Assembly (NCBI GenBank): GCA_027924645.1
Contig: BSBN01000844.1
Coordinates: 186,001-250,000, forward strand
Direction of reading: 5' to 3'
Source: Cunninghamia lanceolata
Lineage: Eukaryota > Streptophyta > Pinopsida > Cupressales > Cupressaceae
Length of the DNA: 64,000 bases
The position numbers and the translations under genes were made by a program. This document shows, one piece after another, positions 49,750 to 62,229 of the stretch. Positions within the stretch are counted from its first letter, which is position 1. Each line of letters opens with the position of its first letter. The notes beneath the pieces were generated by a model. It was not told the origin of the DNA, searched no databases, and saw only the letters and a list, made by a program, of their open reading frames with translations.

Positions 49750-50447
49750 AGGATTGGTTTTTTAGTTCTTGTCAATAGTATAGAAATAGTCCCTTTTGAG
49801 TCCTCAAGAGGTCCATTTCTCCTTACCTATTCATCATTATGACTGAGGGATTGTCTTGGGCCATTAAAAATGTAGATAATCATCTCATATGGAGAGGTTT
49901 AAGGATGTCACAGGTCTCTACACCTTTCTCACATGCACTGTTTGTGGATGATACAATTCTTTTTGGTTAGGCAAATAAAAGAGAGGCTCTAGTGACAAAG
50001 AATGTCATAGAAAGCTATTGTGAAGCTTCATGACAGAAAGTAAATGAAGATAAATAAAAAATATACCTTTTCTTTTCTAGTGAGGAAGCTAAATATGATA
50101 TTTCAAAAGTTTTAAACTTCAGCTTAGAATCCTTGCCAGGTAAATATCTAGGAATTCCTTTATTTAATGGCAGACACAAAAAAGATCTATGGAAAGAGGT
50201 GGTGGATAGTTTCAAGCACAAGATTGGGACTTGGAAGGGAAGGTGGGTTTCACTGGCATGTAGAATTACCCTGGTTAAGACTGTGTTATCGGCTATCCCT
50301 GTTTATATGTTGTCCTCTTTACAAATGCCTAAAGGGATTTCTAATAAAATAGGAAGAATTCATAGACACTTCCTCTGGAAAGGATCAATGGAGGAAAGGA
50401 AGATACATCTGATCTCGTGGGATAAAGTATGTAAGCCCACCCCCTAG
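49750..50447 (+). pseudogene. LINE reverse transcriptase fragment
   Basis: The palm motif appears as LFVDDTILF (about 49,937-49,965), the F-x-D-D form common in plant L1 elements. It is preceded by a frameshifted remnant of the SSRG...LSPYLFI block. Then come KYLGIPLF, WVSLACRITLVKTVLSAIP (about 50,245-50,305) and FLWKGSMEERKIHLISWDKVC, the standard end of the L1 polymerase thumb region. Stops near 49,970, 50,030 and 50,056 and after 50,444 break it. Confidence 0.85.
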
Positions 50448-50962
50448 GAAGTGCAGGTATCATCAATCAAGACCTTCAAAACATGGTGTTGGGAGCCAAG
50501 CTAGCCTAGAAAATGTATAAGAAGCCTTGCTCTAAATGGGCCAAGTTGATGCAAGGAAAATACCTAGATAGTGACTTGCTGGAAAGAATTTTCAGGGTTG
50601 CCAATCCTCCGAAGGGCTCCTCCATGTGGAATTTTATCGTGAAAAGTAGAGAGGTTATATTGCCCAAGCTCTCATGGGTAATTCATAATTGTAGAAACGC
50701 CAATTTTTGGAATGACTCATGGAATGATTGCCCCATGCTTGTAAAGAGAAAAGACCTAAAAGAAGTAAAATTGATTCTTAAGAGCTGATGGAGTGAGAAG
50801 GCTTTGAATTATTTTCTAGTTGATTGGGACTGCACTCCACCAAGAGCGAGTTAGAGGGATTTTTCTATGTATGATATTCCAAAAAAATAGAAAACTATCC
50901 TTAAATCCATTCTAGAAGATAGGATCATTCATCCATCTCCCAAGGAAGATGAGCTTATATGG

Positions 50963-51400
50963 TTGGGTGACAGATTAGGCAAATATAAGGTTAAGCAAGG
51001 CTACAAATGGCTTTCTTCAAAAGGTGCTATGGATTGGCCAGCCCATCTATGCTGGCCGGATGCCCTCCTTCCTAAAGTGGGAGCTTTTGCATGGCTTGCA
51101 CTCAATAAAAAAATTCTAACATGTGACAGGATTCAAAGACTAGCCATAGGCAAGAGCTTCAAATGTGTCCTATGTGGGGAAGAGGAAGAGACTGTTGACC
51201 ATCTCCTTATTCATTGCAACTATAGTAAAGAAGCTTGGAGTTGGTTGTTTAAAAAATTAAATTGGTGTTTGGCACTCCCACAAACACTCTTGCAACTCTT
51301 CAAAGGATGGCCCCATCTCTTCCAAGAGTCCAATTTCCATAACATTTGGTTAATCTCACCTCCGTTGTTGATTTGGTACCTATGGAAAGAATGAACTTTC
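50963..51400 (+). pseudogene. LINE zf-RVT (zinc-binding) region
   Basis: A frame with the zf-RVT layout: a KVGAFAWLALNKKILTCDRI block, then FKCVLCGEEEETVDHLLIHC, giving Cys-X2-Cys ... His-X4-Cys. This domain normally lies between polymerase and RNase H in plant LINEs, as here. The stretch from 50,450 to 50,960 is the same protein in broken pieces (for example NFWNDSWNDCPML). Confidence 0.85.
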
Positions 51401-51550
51401 ATAATTTTTAGACATACATCAAAGCCCCTACAGACTCTCCTAGAAGGACTAAAAGTAGCCATTGTGGAAGTGATGAATGTGAAGCTCAAAAGAGATGGCT
51501 ATAGGGAAAATTCTTGGACTTCCTAGGATGACTATATTGCTCAGAGCTGG

Positions 51551-52045
51551 TTGGGTTTAGAAAGACCTGCTCTGAGAACTTTATCTCAGAAGAATGTACC
51601 TAAGGTGGATAGAGCTGGAGTCAAATGGTGCCTACCAAATTACCCATATACTAAGATCAATTTCGATGGTGCTAGCCAGGGCAATCCAGGACCTTCAGGG
51701 ATAGGGTGTGTACTAAGAGGTTTTGCTGGAAATCTATTGGCTACTAAGAGTACAAAGCTTCCTCAAGGCTCAAATAATACAACAGAAGCTTTCACATTAC
51801 TACATGGTCTTTAGTTAGCCTTAGATTATGGGGCTCGGCATATTTGGGTTGGAGGAGATTCCCAAGTCTTGTCTCAATGGTTTAGGCCAAAAAATTAGAG
51901 AGTTGGCCCCTCTCTTACATTTTAAACCAAGTCTGGTTGTTATTAGAGAAAATTTACTCATTCAAAATCTTTGACTGCTACCGAGAGGCTAACAAAGTAG
52001 CAGATTGTCTGGCAAATAGAGCAATTGATCAGGGGAGTAGGTAGT
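51551..52045 (+). pseudogene. LINE RNase H domain
   Basis: All four acidic residues of RNase H are visible though split by stops and frame changes: INFDGASQGNPGPSGIG (Asp, about 51,660), NTTEAFTLL (Glu, about 51,777), VGGDSQVLSQW (Asp, about 51,850) and REANKVADCLAN (Asp, about 51,985-52,018). Several plant L1 lineages carry such a domain. Confidence 0.85.
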
Positions 52046-52150
52046 GCATTTCTTAGCTGCACAGACCCATTAGCCTCTAGGATTACCAGCTTTGGTTGAA
52101 AAAGATAAGGACTTCCTCTAATGTTGGATGGAATGTGTATATTTTCATTT

Positions 52151-54812
52151 TTACCAACATTTAAGCTTCTTGAGAGCTGTAGCTTGGAAACAGGTTTTGA
52201 CATGACTGGTGTATCTTAGGAGACATGGTTGGGTGGCGGGATAGCCAGTTTGTCTATTGAGTGATGTCTTCATGACACCTGGCAAGATTCAAAATATAGC
52301 TAAGGTTTTAATCACATCCCCTTTGTTGACACTAGGTATACTCCCCCAGGAAACCACTCAAGCTTTTTAGCCATGGAGAGTGTCCCTTCACCTTAGATGT
52401 AGGCTTTCCATTTAAGAAATGATGAGACATTAGTCTCTTCTTACTCTCCAAAGGGTGGCATTATCAGTTGAATTAATTGTACAATTGCCTAAAGATAGAC
52501 CCCGATCTCATCCGTAGTGTAAATTTTATTCCCACCGGTCAGTAGAGTACAAATCCAAATCTCTCATTTAATGTTGGTGATGTGAGATGGGCTAGCAACA
52601 TGCATGAAAACTTCAGATGATGGCTATGATTCACAAAGATTAGCAACCTTGGGATTCCCATTCCCTCTCTATTTCCTTCATACACAGCTCTCTCTCTTAT
52701 TTTTTCTATGTTTGTGTTTTTAGGTTTATTGTGTACAAGTTTCTCCATCGTGGTGTTGCAGATGTCTCCCCCCATTCGACGGTGTTGCAACTTATTCTTT
52801 TCTCTGTGTGGTTATGTGGCTCGTTGAATGGGATGACGATGTGGATTCCAAATCAAATAATTTTTGTTCCTCATGTGGAAGAGAACCCACCTTCCATGGC
52901 ACGGTGAATCCTATCCATTTAACAAAGGTCTTCTAGATTGACTATGACATGGTTGAGTTCACGATTTGGTGCATGCTGGGATACTTTTTGTTTCAACCAG
53001 CCAATCGATACGTAAAAGTGTCCAACTTGGTGGCGACCTTCATCTCAAATATCTTTGATTTGACTCAAGAGAAGGAATACACATTTGCAGTTGGTGTGAC
53101 ATTCATCAAGCCCCCTTATCTCTCACTTGCTCAAAGTGGAGGAGAGCAGTCACTGTGTATGACTTTGACGAAGGAGATGCCCTAATCAGAGGGGTTTTTG
53201 ACAGATAATACCTTCGTGCATCCAATCCTGTAGCCTATGTTTATGCAGGGCTCTAGCATGGTCTCAGAGTCGATTGTTACAATAAATTCAATATTCACTT
53301 GAATGCTCATAGGTTTTAGTTGGCAGGTGGACCCAGAAGGCAAAAGAAATGTTCAATACTATTCGCCTCCTCCGCTCATATGCACTGGATAGAGCCCCAG
53401 GTCCACCTCATGCACTAGGTACACCAATCCATGCACTGCCCATTCCTCATCCACCATCGGAGGAAGAACATGATTCAAATTTGGGTTAGTGTATGGGATA
53501 GTTTTAGTGCAATGTTTATCTCTATTTTGGATTTTGTGGGTTCTATTTGTAGATATCTCTCCTTCATAACTAGATGATACTTCCTGGTTTTCTTTTTCGT
53601 ATGTATGAACTTCTATATATTTTGAATATTCTAATATAATCATATGGGTGGCTTCTCCACCTTTTCTCTAAAACAACAATTTCATAACCAGTGAGAGTTT
53701 GTATATTATATTTTTTAAAGTGGAAAAGGCATCCTCAAACCATAGTTCAGCTATATGGAAAAGTAGTGAATAAGATGAAGGTAACCTTTTAATTCAAATG
53801 TATTTACATGTTTTGAATTCTATAGTGGTAGTCTAATTTTTATACTCTATTCTAAACTCTTCCAAACAAAAACTAGAACTATAGAACTCAACCAATGTTA
53901 GTAAGAGATATATCTTTCCTAAGCAAGATAGGAATGGGAGTAACACTATTCCAAAATGTGATGATGAAAGTCTTAGAAACTTAGTCTATTATGCAGAGGT
54001 TGTGTTGTTGATTAGAGGCAAATTATAATAAGTTCCATTTAGTTGGCAACATCAATAACCCTAGAAAATAAATCAACCATACCTGTGTAGAATTGTGTCA
54101 TGCTTAGTGAGATGTATTAGATGTATCACTATTCATAAAACCAAGGATTATGGTCTCGAAGACATAGTTCATTATGTCGAGGATTGAAAGTAATATAGAC
54201 ATAAAAATATATTTATCCTAACTATTAAATTTTTATTTTCTGATTCTTTCATTTGGTTGTCCTAAACTAGAAACATCAGTGATCTTATCAGTATGTATAT
54301 GAATTGATAAGTTACAAAACTTATCAATTCATAATTATATTTATAAGTTGTCACATATCTGAGTTTTGCATAGGCAAATATTTATGCAGAAAGTTATTTT
54401 ATTTGATTTTTAAATGCTTGAGTCCTTGAACTAAATTTGAAAAAATAGGTTCTCTATATAGGTAAATCTGTAAGTTTGGTAAACATTATTAGTTGGATTT
54501 GTTTTCGGTAAGTGAATATAAATATAGTCATAGTTAAGACTGTATAGACTAAACTTTAGATACATTCTTAACTATAAGTATATTATATTATTTGTGTCTA
54601 TTTCAGTCTAGTTTGAGAAGGATTGGACATCACTTATATAAGGAACATGTTTTATTTAACCAATTTTATGGGATCCTAGACCCTAGGTTGTCTAAAATGA
54701 TTCCTAAAAATTGGATAAATGTGTCAACAAGAGAACCTTCTTATTTTTCTATTGAAATTGGATTAGATGTGATGTCATATTATGAATCTTATATGTGGTT
54801 AAGTATTCTTGG
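52151..54812. other. No gene supported
   Basis: Short frames such as 52,949-53,185 and 54,592-54,846 have no motifs; the latter ends inside an LTR. A 30-bp hairpin lies at 54,301-54,330. Otherwise AT-rich and featureless to my reading. Confidence 0.45.
54301..54330. repeat. Perfect 13-bp inverted repeat with 4-nt loop
   Basis: GAATTGATAAGTT, loop ACAA, AACTTATCAATTC. No T-run or gene nearby explains it; it could be a relic of a small inverted-repeat element. Confidence 0.8.
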
Positions 54813-56417
54813 TGCAGGAGCACCAAGAAATCTAAGTGTTGGATAATCTTCAAGTTGTTTTGTTTGATCTTCTAGTAATTGTTCTGAGTCAACAAGGTCC
54901 TTGAGACCATTCAATATTGTAATAAGGCTTGAAAGCCATGCTAGTAAATGGACTATGTCCAAATGTCTAAATGAACCTATTGTTATGTTGTAAGTCCTAG
55001 TTAGGACAGTCATGTTATCTTAGGTAGTTTGCAATAGTCCTTATGTAAGCTTTTGTTGAGGCATTTTAGGACAGTCTTTAAAGTCTTCTTGTTTGTAGCC
55101 TTTAAAGGCATGTCTTAGGTTTGAAGATGAGTTAACACCTAGTCATAGGTTCTCCCAAGGTTAGAAAGCATTGTTAAAACATAAAAAAACCACCGGTGCA
55201 GTCCAAGAATGGAAGGTTTCTAAAAATAGTTTAAAAAGGCAGCAGTTACAAATCAAGATGAAAGAGCCCAATGGTTGGGTAGTTGCACTGACCCAACCAC
55301 TCCATGCAAATGTTGAGGCTTGTTTTAAGCCAAGGGAGGATTGATTTAAAAGATATATTCGGTGGAGATGAAATAAAAAAGAAGAAAACCACTATTTTTT
55401 CCTACTTTTCTGTGTTTTTTCTATTTTTTAGCTATTTCCTGCCGTATTATACTCCTGTACGGATTTGTCATAGTACATGGGCATGTTGGATGGAAATTAG
55501 ATTAAGGTAGCTTGAATTTGAATCTTATTTGGAGAATTAACACAATACTTAATGGAAGATATTGTTGATTTCTCAAAAACTATTTTTAAAATTGTTGTCT
55601 CCACAAATTCATTGTTTCCTGCATTTTTCCATACCTGTACGGCCTAGAAGTGGAGGGTGCTGGTGATGGTTGATTAGGTAGTTGAGTTACCTATCCTTTG
55701 CATCTTATTTGGGCTCTTTACACCCTTCCATATCTCTATTTTCCTCCTTTATTTGCAAGTGGGTTTGAAGACCTAGATTAGGGTTTCTTTTGATAGTTCG
55801 ATGATATTCTCCTCATTCCATTGATCCTTTCAGTTATTGATCAATGGAATGGGTGGTAAGATAGTTGGTCCTTGGTCTGGTAAAGGACTTGGGGGCAGGA
55901 GAATGGGTTTGGTCTAAGTTTTCCATGTAGATGACCCTGTAGTGTTATGTCTTGGGATGGAGTAGAGGACAACAACAAAGAGAAGAACATGGGTATGTTG
56001 GCATGTCATTTGTTTTGCCAAAGAAGACAATAGATGTTTGGAAGGTTATAGACTTGATTAGTTGCCTGAGATAGGGTTTGTCCCAACATTGATCAAGACA
56101 AAGAAGATATGGTGACTATCCTCCTCATGGAGCAGTGAGGTGGTGACTGTCCTTGAAAGGTATGGTAGGAATTGCTGTCCTGTAGGGTCTACACAGTGGA
56201 GATGGTGGAATGCTAGAGGAAGTTAGGCATTTTGGAAGGTGTGCCCTAAAGTCCTTCACCTTGGATCATAAACATATGTAGTTTGAATAAGAACCCTACC
56301 TTGTTAGAAGCCTGAATTCTATTAAGAGCCAGTGAATAGTGAGAGTTGTTGCCTTGAAGCTCTCAAATGTCCCTTGCAGTGATAGATTGTTTGCATCAGT
56401 TGGAGTCCTCTGCATCA
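54813..56417 (+). repeat. 5' LTR
   Basis: 1,605 bp, bounded TG...CA, followed by the primer site. It shares nearly its whole sequence with the 3' LTR, including ATGGTTGGGTAGTTGCA near 55,272 and GGACTTGGGGGCAGGAGAA near 55,885. Confidence 0.88.
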
Positions 56418-56421
56418 TTTG

Positions 56422-56434
56422 TGGTATCAGAGCC
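56422..56434 (+). other. Primer-binding site, initiator Met tRNA type
   Basis: TGGTATCAGAGCC, the canonical plant site for priming by initiator methionine tRNA, 5 nt after the LTR end. Confidence 0.9.
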
Positions 56435-56498
56435 ACTAGTAGGTCCTTGAGGGTGTCGTGGATCTTGTGAAATAGTAAGGGTTGAGAGAGGTGTAAGG

Positions 56499-58145
56499 AT
56501 GCCTCCTAAGAATCAAATGGCTAGGGAGAACAATGAGTTGAGAGAAGCCTTAGAGGCTAGAGAAAAAGAATTGAGGGATAGAAGAGAGTAGGATGCTACC
56601 AGGGACAGAGAGTTGAGGCAAGTGATAAGGGAGAATGCAACAATCTTGGCTAGATTGGAAGCATTGGAGAAAAATCCTAAAAAGAATGAACAAGAAGGTT
56701 TAGAAGGAGATGAGGAGGTAGATGAGAATCCTCCTGAGGATGATTTGGATGCTAAAGAGAAGAAGTTTGTGAGATTGTTGAAGGCGGTCCAAGGAAGTGG
56801 AACAAAGGCAAACATAGAGTTACCTATCTATCAAGGGAAGATGGATAGTGAAGAGGTGTTAGGGTGGATAGATGCCCTGGAAAATTTTTTTGAGTATGAG
56901 GAGATGAGTGATGAGAAGAAGATTGAGATTGCAAAAACAAAACTAAGAGGAACAACACTTACATGGTGGAGTAGTGTGCAGACAAAAAGAGTGGCTAGAG
57001 GTGCATCAAGAATCACTTCTTGGGGTAGGATGAAGGACATGATGAAGGATTAGTTTCTTCCATCTGATTACTCCATTCAAACAAAGAGGATGAGGCAGAA
57101 TCTGAAGTAGAAGGACATGGATGTTATGTCCTATACTAAACAATTTCATAAGCTTAGTATCAGAGGGGGATTAGAAGATGAAGAAGAGAAAGTGGCAAGA
57201 TACCTTAATGGGCTTAGGTATAACTTGCAAGATGAGATTGGTTTGACAATACCAAAAACAATTGGAGAATGTTTTCAGTTGGCCATCAGGGCTGAAGAGA
57301 GGGTAAAAAGGAAGCAAGAAAGGCAAGGAGGAAGTGGCAGAGGATATAGAGGTAGGGGCAGACCTACTAATGAAGTTTAGAACAGTAATGAGAAGGATAA
57401 GGAGATGTCTATAGAATAGAGAGGTGGATATAGAGGTGGAGGTAGATGTGGATTAGGTAGAGGAGTGTTCATAGGCAAATGTTATCATTGCAATGAGGTG
57501 GGACACACATCTTTCAACTATCCTAAGAAGGATGGTGTTGACAAGACCAACGATAGAAGAGTTCACTTGGCACAAGAGGAGGAGAAGCCAGAAGAACCAA
57601 AAATGTCGTCAGCCTCTCCAATGATGGATGGAGAAATGCTTATGGTGGAGACAGGTAAATTGCAGCAACCACCATAGGTATCTATTTTCAGAACTAATTG
57701 TTTAAGCCGTGGAAAGATATGCAAGTTGATTGTAGATTCAGGTTCTCATGATAATCTAGTTTCTTGGGAAATGGTGAATAAGTTGGGATTGAAAACATTT
57801 GATCATCCTAGTCCTTACCATGTCACTTGGGTGAGTCAAGAACAGCAGGTAATGGTTACTAAGAAGGCATATGTTGATTTTACAATTGGTCCAGATCAGG
57901 ACTATGTTTTGTGTGATGTTATTCCTATGACATGTGGGCATATAATTTTGGGTAGACCATGGCAGTATTTGAGAAGGACAATTCATGATGGGTATACTAA
58001 TACCTATGTGGTGCACAAAGATGGTAAGAAGTTCAAACTGATTCCTTTACCTTGTGAAGACAAGAAGGAACATGTTACAATTTGCTTTGGAGAGAAATTG
58101 CAGTTGAGTATGCAGGTTAAGGATGATGGGAAGCAACAGGAATAG
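56499..58145 (+). pseudogene. Gag-protease frame broken only by TAG codons
   Basis: From ATG 56,499 a single frame runs through without any frameshift I can see. Gag: a charged coiled-coil start (ENNELREALEAREKELRD), the capsid core IELPIYQGKMDSEEVLGWID with FFEYEEMSDEKKIEIA and LTWWSS (about 56,815-56,980), an Arg/Gly-rich stretch, and a zinc knuckle CYHCNEVGHTSFNY (about 57,480) whose last Cys is Tyr. Protease: LIVDSGSHDNLVS (about 57,726; D-S-G kept) and CGHIILGRPWQY (about 57,940). The frame continues past 58,145 to about 58,520. I read 12 in-frame stops, every one TAG. It would supply particle protein, with enzymes borrowed from a full element. Confidence 0.85.
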
Positions 58146-58525
58146 TTGCAACAGTAGAATGAGGATGATAGTCCTAGAGAGCAGCAGGCTTGGGACTTGA
58201 GTTATGTCAAGGTTGGAGACATTGAGTGCCCTATAAAGAGGTAGAAGAAGGAAGGCAAACAACAGATGGCATAGGGAGGAATGAATCAGAACCTCCAAAT
58301 GGGAAGAGTAGCAGCATTGTAGTAGCAAGGTCCTAGACAAGGACATCAAAACAAGTTTTATGGTTCTAACACTGTTTATAGGAGCCATGCAGGTTGGAGG
58401 AGGAAGATAACTCTTGGAGAGTTTATTTTTCCTAGTCAGAGGAACTTTCCAACAAGATGGAAGAATGTTTGGAGCAGATCCCCTAACTCTTGGGACAAGA
58501 TTTTTCATCATGCCGGGGAGTATGG

Positions 58526-60154
58526 TGTAGGAGCACCAAGAAATCTAAGTTTTGGATAATCTTCAAGTTGTTTTGTTTGATCTTCTAGTTGTTTTGTTTG
58601 ATCTTCTAGTAATTGTTTTGAGTCAACAAGGTCCTTGAGACCATTCAATATTGTAATAAGGCTTGAAAGCCATGCTAAGAAATGGACTATGTCCAAATGT
58701 CTAAATGAACCTATCGTTATGTTGTAAGTCCTAGTTAGGACAGTCATGTTATCTTAGGTAGTTTGCAATAGTCCTCATGTAAGCTTTTGTTGAGGCATTT
58801 TAGGACAGTCTTTAAAGTCTACTTGTTTGTAGCCTTTAAAGGCATGTCTTAGATTTGAAGATGGGTTAACACCTAGTCATAGGTTCTCCCAAGGTTAGAA
58901 AGCATTGTTAAAACATAAAAAAACCACTGGTGCAGTCCAAGAATGGACAGTTTCTAAAAATAGTTTAAAAAGACAGCAGTTACAAATCAAGATGAAAGAG
59001 CCCAATGGTTGGGTAGTTGCATCGACCCAACCACTCCATGCAAATTTTGAGGCTTGTTTTAAGCCAAGGGAGGATTGATTGAAAAGATATATTCGGTGGA
59101 GATGAAATAAAAAAGAAGAAAACCACTATTTTTTCCCACTTTTCTGTGTTTTTTCTATTTTTCTGCTGTTTCCTGCCATACTATACTCCTGTACGGATTT
59201 GCCATAGTACATGGGCATGTTGGATGGAAAGTAGATTAAGGTAGCTTGAATTTGAATCTTATTTGGAGACTTAACACAATACTTGATGGAAGATACTGTT
59301 GATTTCTCAAAAACTATTTTTTACATTACTGTCTCCTTCACAAATTTGCTATTTCCTACATTTTTTCATACCTGTATGGCCTGGAAGTGGAGGGTACTAG
59401 TGATGGTTGATTAGGTAGTTGAGTTACCTATCCTTTGCATCTTATTTGGGCTCTTGACACCCTTCCATATCTCTATTTTCCTCCTTTATTTGTAAGTGGG
59501 TTTGAAGACCTAGATTAGGGTTTCTTTTGACAGTCTGATGATATTCTCCTCATTCTATTGATCCTTTCAGTTACTGATCAATGGAATGGGTGGTAAGATA
59601 GCTGGTCCTTGGTCTAGTAAAGGACTTGGGGGCAGGAGAATGGGTTTGGTCTAAGTTTGCCATGTAGGTGACCTTGCAGTGTTATGTCTTGGGATGGAGT
59701 AGAGGATAGCAACAAAGAGAAGAACACAGGTATGTTGGCATGTCATTTGTTTTGCCAAAGAAGACAGTAGATGTTTGGAAGGTTATAGACTTGTTTAGTT
59801 GCCTGAGATAGGGTTTGTCCCAATATTGATCAAGACAAAGAAGATATGGTGACTGTCCTCCTCATGGAGCAATGAGGTGGTGACTGTCCTTGAAAGGTAT
59901 GGTAGGAATTGCTGTCCTACAGGGTCTACATAGTGGAGATGGTGGAATGCTAGAGGAAGTTAGGCATTTTGGAAGGTGTGCCCTGAAGTCCTTCACCTTG
60001 GATTATGAACATATGTAGTTTGAATAAGAACCCTACCTTGTTAGAAGCCTGAATTCTATTAAGAGCCAGTGAACAGTGAGAGTTGTTGCCTTGAAGCTCT
60101 CAAATGTCCCTTGCAGTGATAGATTGTTTGCATCAGTTGGAGTCCTCTGCATCA
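58526..60154 (+). repeat. 3' LTR
   Basis: 1,629 bp. It differs from the 5' LTR by scattered substitutions and by a tandem copy of a 21-bp word (TTGTTTTGTTTGATCTTCTAG) near 58,569-58,610. A purine tract (GGGGAGTATGG) precedes it. Confidence 0.88.
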
Positions 60155-60928
60155 CTTCTTTACAAACCCGTTTATGTGGTGATGTCAAAGTACTTGAGTT
60201 TAGTGTTTTTAGTGTCAATACTGTTGAGTCAAGTTAAGATAGGGGTGATGGACAAAGACCCATAATTCAATTTTGGAATGTCTTTATTTTATAAATTACT
60301 TTGGCGAAATTGATGGATAGGCTGCATGCATTGTTAGTCCATGAGTCTTATAGATTGTCGAATAGCTAGATCTCATACTTAGCTAGAAGAGTTCTAGAGT
60401 TGTGTGACATTTTACCAGTGATAGAGTCATTACCTTACACTTAGTTCTTAGTGAGCATGGTATGTTCAAGGGATCCTTTATCTACTACCCTCATAAAGGG
60501 TAGGGGCACTTCTAGTAGGAATGTGTGTGGGAGACTGCCGATCTACAGATGGAGGTAAAGCACCTCGAGATGCTCTCCCTCCATGCAGTAGCTAGTATGC
60601 CACATACTTCCTACTTAAAGATGTAGAGGAGTATTGAGAAAATGATAGTTGATTTGTTTCATGATTTATGTAAATTGTACTTATGTGAAATGAAAGGATT
60701 GTGAAGCCATTTTTTAATTATGAAAAGAATTCTTTGTTATTCTATGTTGAACATGAATGATTATTGTGAAGGTAAACTTATATCATTGTAATATTAGCCA
60801 GTTATAAATGAATAGAGATACATTTACATATGTTGTATAATATTGAAATTGAACTATTTTGTGAAAGTTGATTATTATAATAAGAGTAAATTTGGATTTC
60901 ATGCATGTATTTTGTTGAACACACTGGA

Positions 60929-60959
60929 GTACTGAGAGGGGAGGGGGGTGAATCAGTAC
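60929..60959. repeat. G-rich tract between 7-bp inverted arms
   Basis: GTACTGA and TCAGTAC flank GAGGGGAGGGGGGTGAA. The purine run resembles a polypurine tract; the flanking inverted arms could close it into a hairpin. Similar words occur in many plant LTR elements as far as I recall. Confidence 0.6.
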
Positions 60960-61159
60960 CCAATGAAAGTTTACTTTTCACAATTTCAACTTATCCAGAT
61001 CAGATTAAAACTTAAGCATCACAATATGAACATTAGCATGAAAGATTAACACAATGCACATAACCACATAACACCAGATATACATGGAAAACCCAAGAAG
61101 GGAAAAACCATGGTGAGGATCAACTCACAATATATATGAAGCACAAATAACAACTTTAT

Positions 61160-61284
61160 TTTAGGGCTACAACCCAAGGAAGCAACTACTTCTTGAAAAT
61201 TTGCTTTAGGGTCACTCCCAAGGAAGCTACAACTCCCTACAAAATTTGTTTTAGGGCTACTACCCAAGGAAGCAACAACTCCCA
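61160..61284 (-). repeat. Three 45-bp tandem units
   Basis: TTTAGGGCTAC...CCCAAGGAAGC recurs at about 61,160, 61,205 and 61,250. On the minus strand the 45-bp unit encodes a 15-residue repeat (VVASLGSSPKTNFVG and two variants) within an open frame, but I see no other sign of a real protein. Confidence 0.7.
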
Positions 61285-62229
61285 AATCATATGGTGTAGT
61301 CACAGTTAGGAGGGTCCACAGAGTGAACAATCCAGACCATGTAGAGAGACTAAACACAATGGAAGCAACTAAGTTATAGAATGCAATGCAGATTCAATCA
61401 TTCAGTATATCATAGATTCAAAATACAAACATGTCAGCAACATGTAGGCTTATAGATTAGGACACACATGCTTGATTCTTTAGTTACAAGATATGTGCAA
61501 GATATGGCTTTGAAGTGCCTTACAAAAGAAAATCTAACTTATGATCTATCTATCACTGATAAACTAATTTCCTATGCATCTATTACATGAATATATATCA
61601 TCTCCAGATCACAATATTCCTCCACATCGAATAAATAGATTACAAACTCCAATGAAAGAGGTGTAACATGTGTACATGGATAGGTCGACCCAAAGTATAA
61701 GGACATCCTCTACAAGTGAGTGAAACAACATGCATATCTTAGAGAAGGTTGGCCAAGACCCAAACTATCTTTAATGATGTGTCATTTAGCTCCACAAGTC
61801 ATGGAAGTGCTTTGCAAGTCTCTCCTTCAGTTGATTGTCTGAGACTATCTAAATGCTCTATTATGAGAAAATAGTTGATCTTCTGATAGCGATATCTCTC
61901 TGAAAACTGATCCAAATGATCTAATTTTTGGATATCATGTGAATGAAGATGTCTAGATGCTAAGTCCAACTCCACAAGGTCTAAAATAAAATTACAATAG
62001 AATGTGAACCAAAATATAGAAAATGCTACTGATTAAACTAACTATACTGAACTGGGAAAATGAAAGAAACAAAATGAAATGCAAATATTTTTGGTTGATG
62101 CAAGATAGGGTTGAAACCCATAGCTAGAAAGAACTCCCTCCCACCGAGCCGGGTGGGGGGGAATTCTAGGCCTCTAAATGAGGGATTCTTCGACATCAGA
62201 CACTCAGGGTTGTTGAAAAAGTGAGTCCC

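Larger units (their letters stand above)
49630..52150 (+). mobile_element. 5'-truncated, decayed LINE (L1-type with RNase H)
   Basis: Coding traces of a non-LTR retrotransposon in the order reverse transcriptase, zf-RVT zinc region, RNase H. The endonuclease and the fingers of the polymerase are absent, as expected of 5' truncation. Many stops and frame changes occur. I cannot place a poly(A) tail or target duplication, so both ends are approximate. Confidence 0.8.
54813..60154 (+). mobile_element. Complete gag-protease-only LTR retrotransposon (non-autonomous gypsy type)
   Basis: LTRs at 54,813-56,417 and 58,526-60,154 start TGYAGGAGCACC and end CTCTGCATCA. A perfect initiator-Met primer site sits 5 bp after the 5' LTR. 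Only 2.1 kb lie between the LTRs, holding one gag-protease frame and no polymerase or integrase, as in terminal-repeat elements with gag (TR-GAG-like). In a ~240-bp stretch I compared, the LTRs differ at about 6 positions, plus a 21-bp tandem duplication in the 3' LTR, so insertion is fairly recent. A clean 5-bp target duplication is not visible at the TG/CA edges; TTCTT lies within 1-2 nt of both ends. Confidence 0.85.
60155..62229. other. LTR-like non-coding sequence between two retroelements
   Basis: No gene. 60,470-60,600 shares spaced words with 47,270-47,350. From 60,911 on, the sequence probably includes the 3' LTR of the minus-strand gypsy element that follows, but I could not fix its limits. 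Two local structures are listed separately. Confidence 0.4.

Noticed and set aside
52949..53185. A 78-residue plus-strand gene
   Set aside because: No recognisable domain and no supporting context; probably a chance frame.
58047..58511. A 154-residue minus-strand protein
   Set aside because: It lies antisense to the gag-protease frame; the sense strand has the recognisable domains, and its TAG stops (CTA on the other strand) do not close the antisense frame.
61046..61357. A repeat-containing 103-residue protein on the minus strand
   Set aside because: It rests on three 45-bp tandem units in LTR-like sequence; no start context, homology or exon partner supports it.
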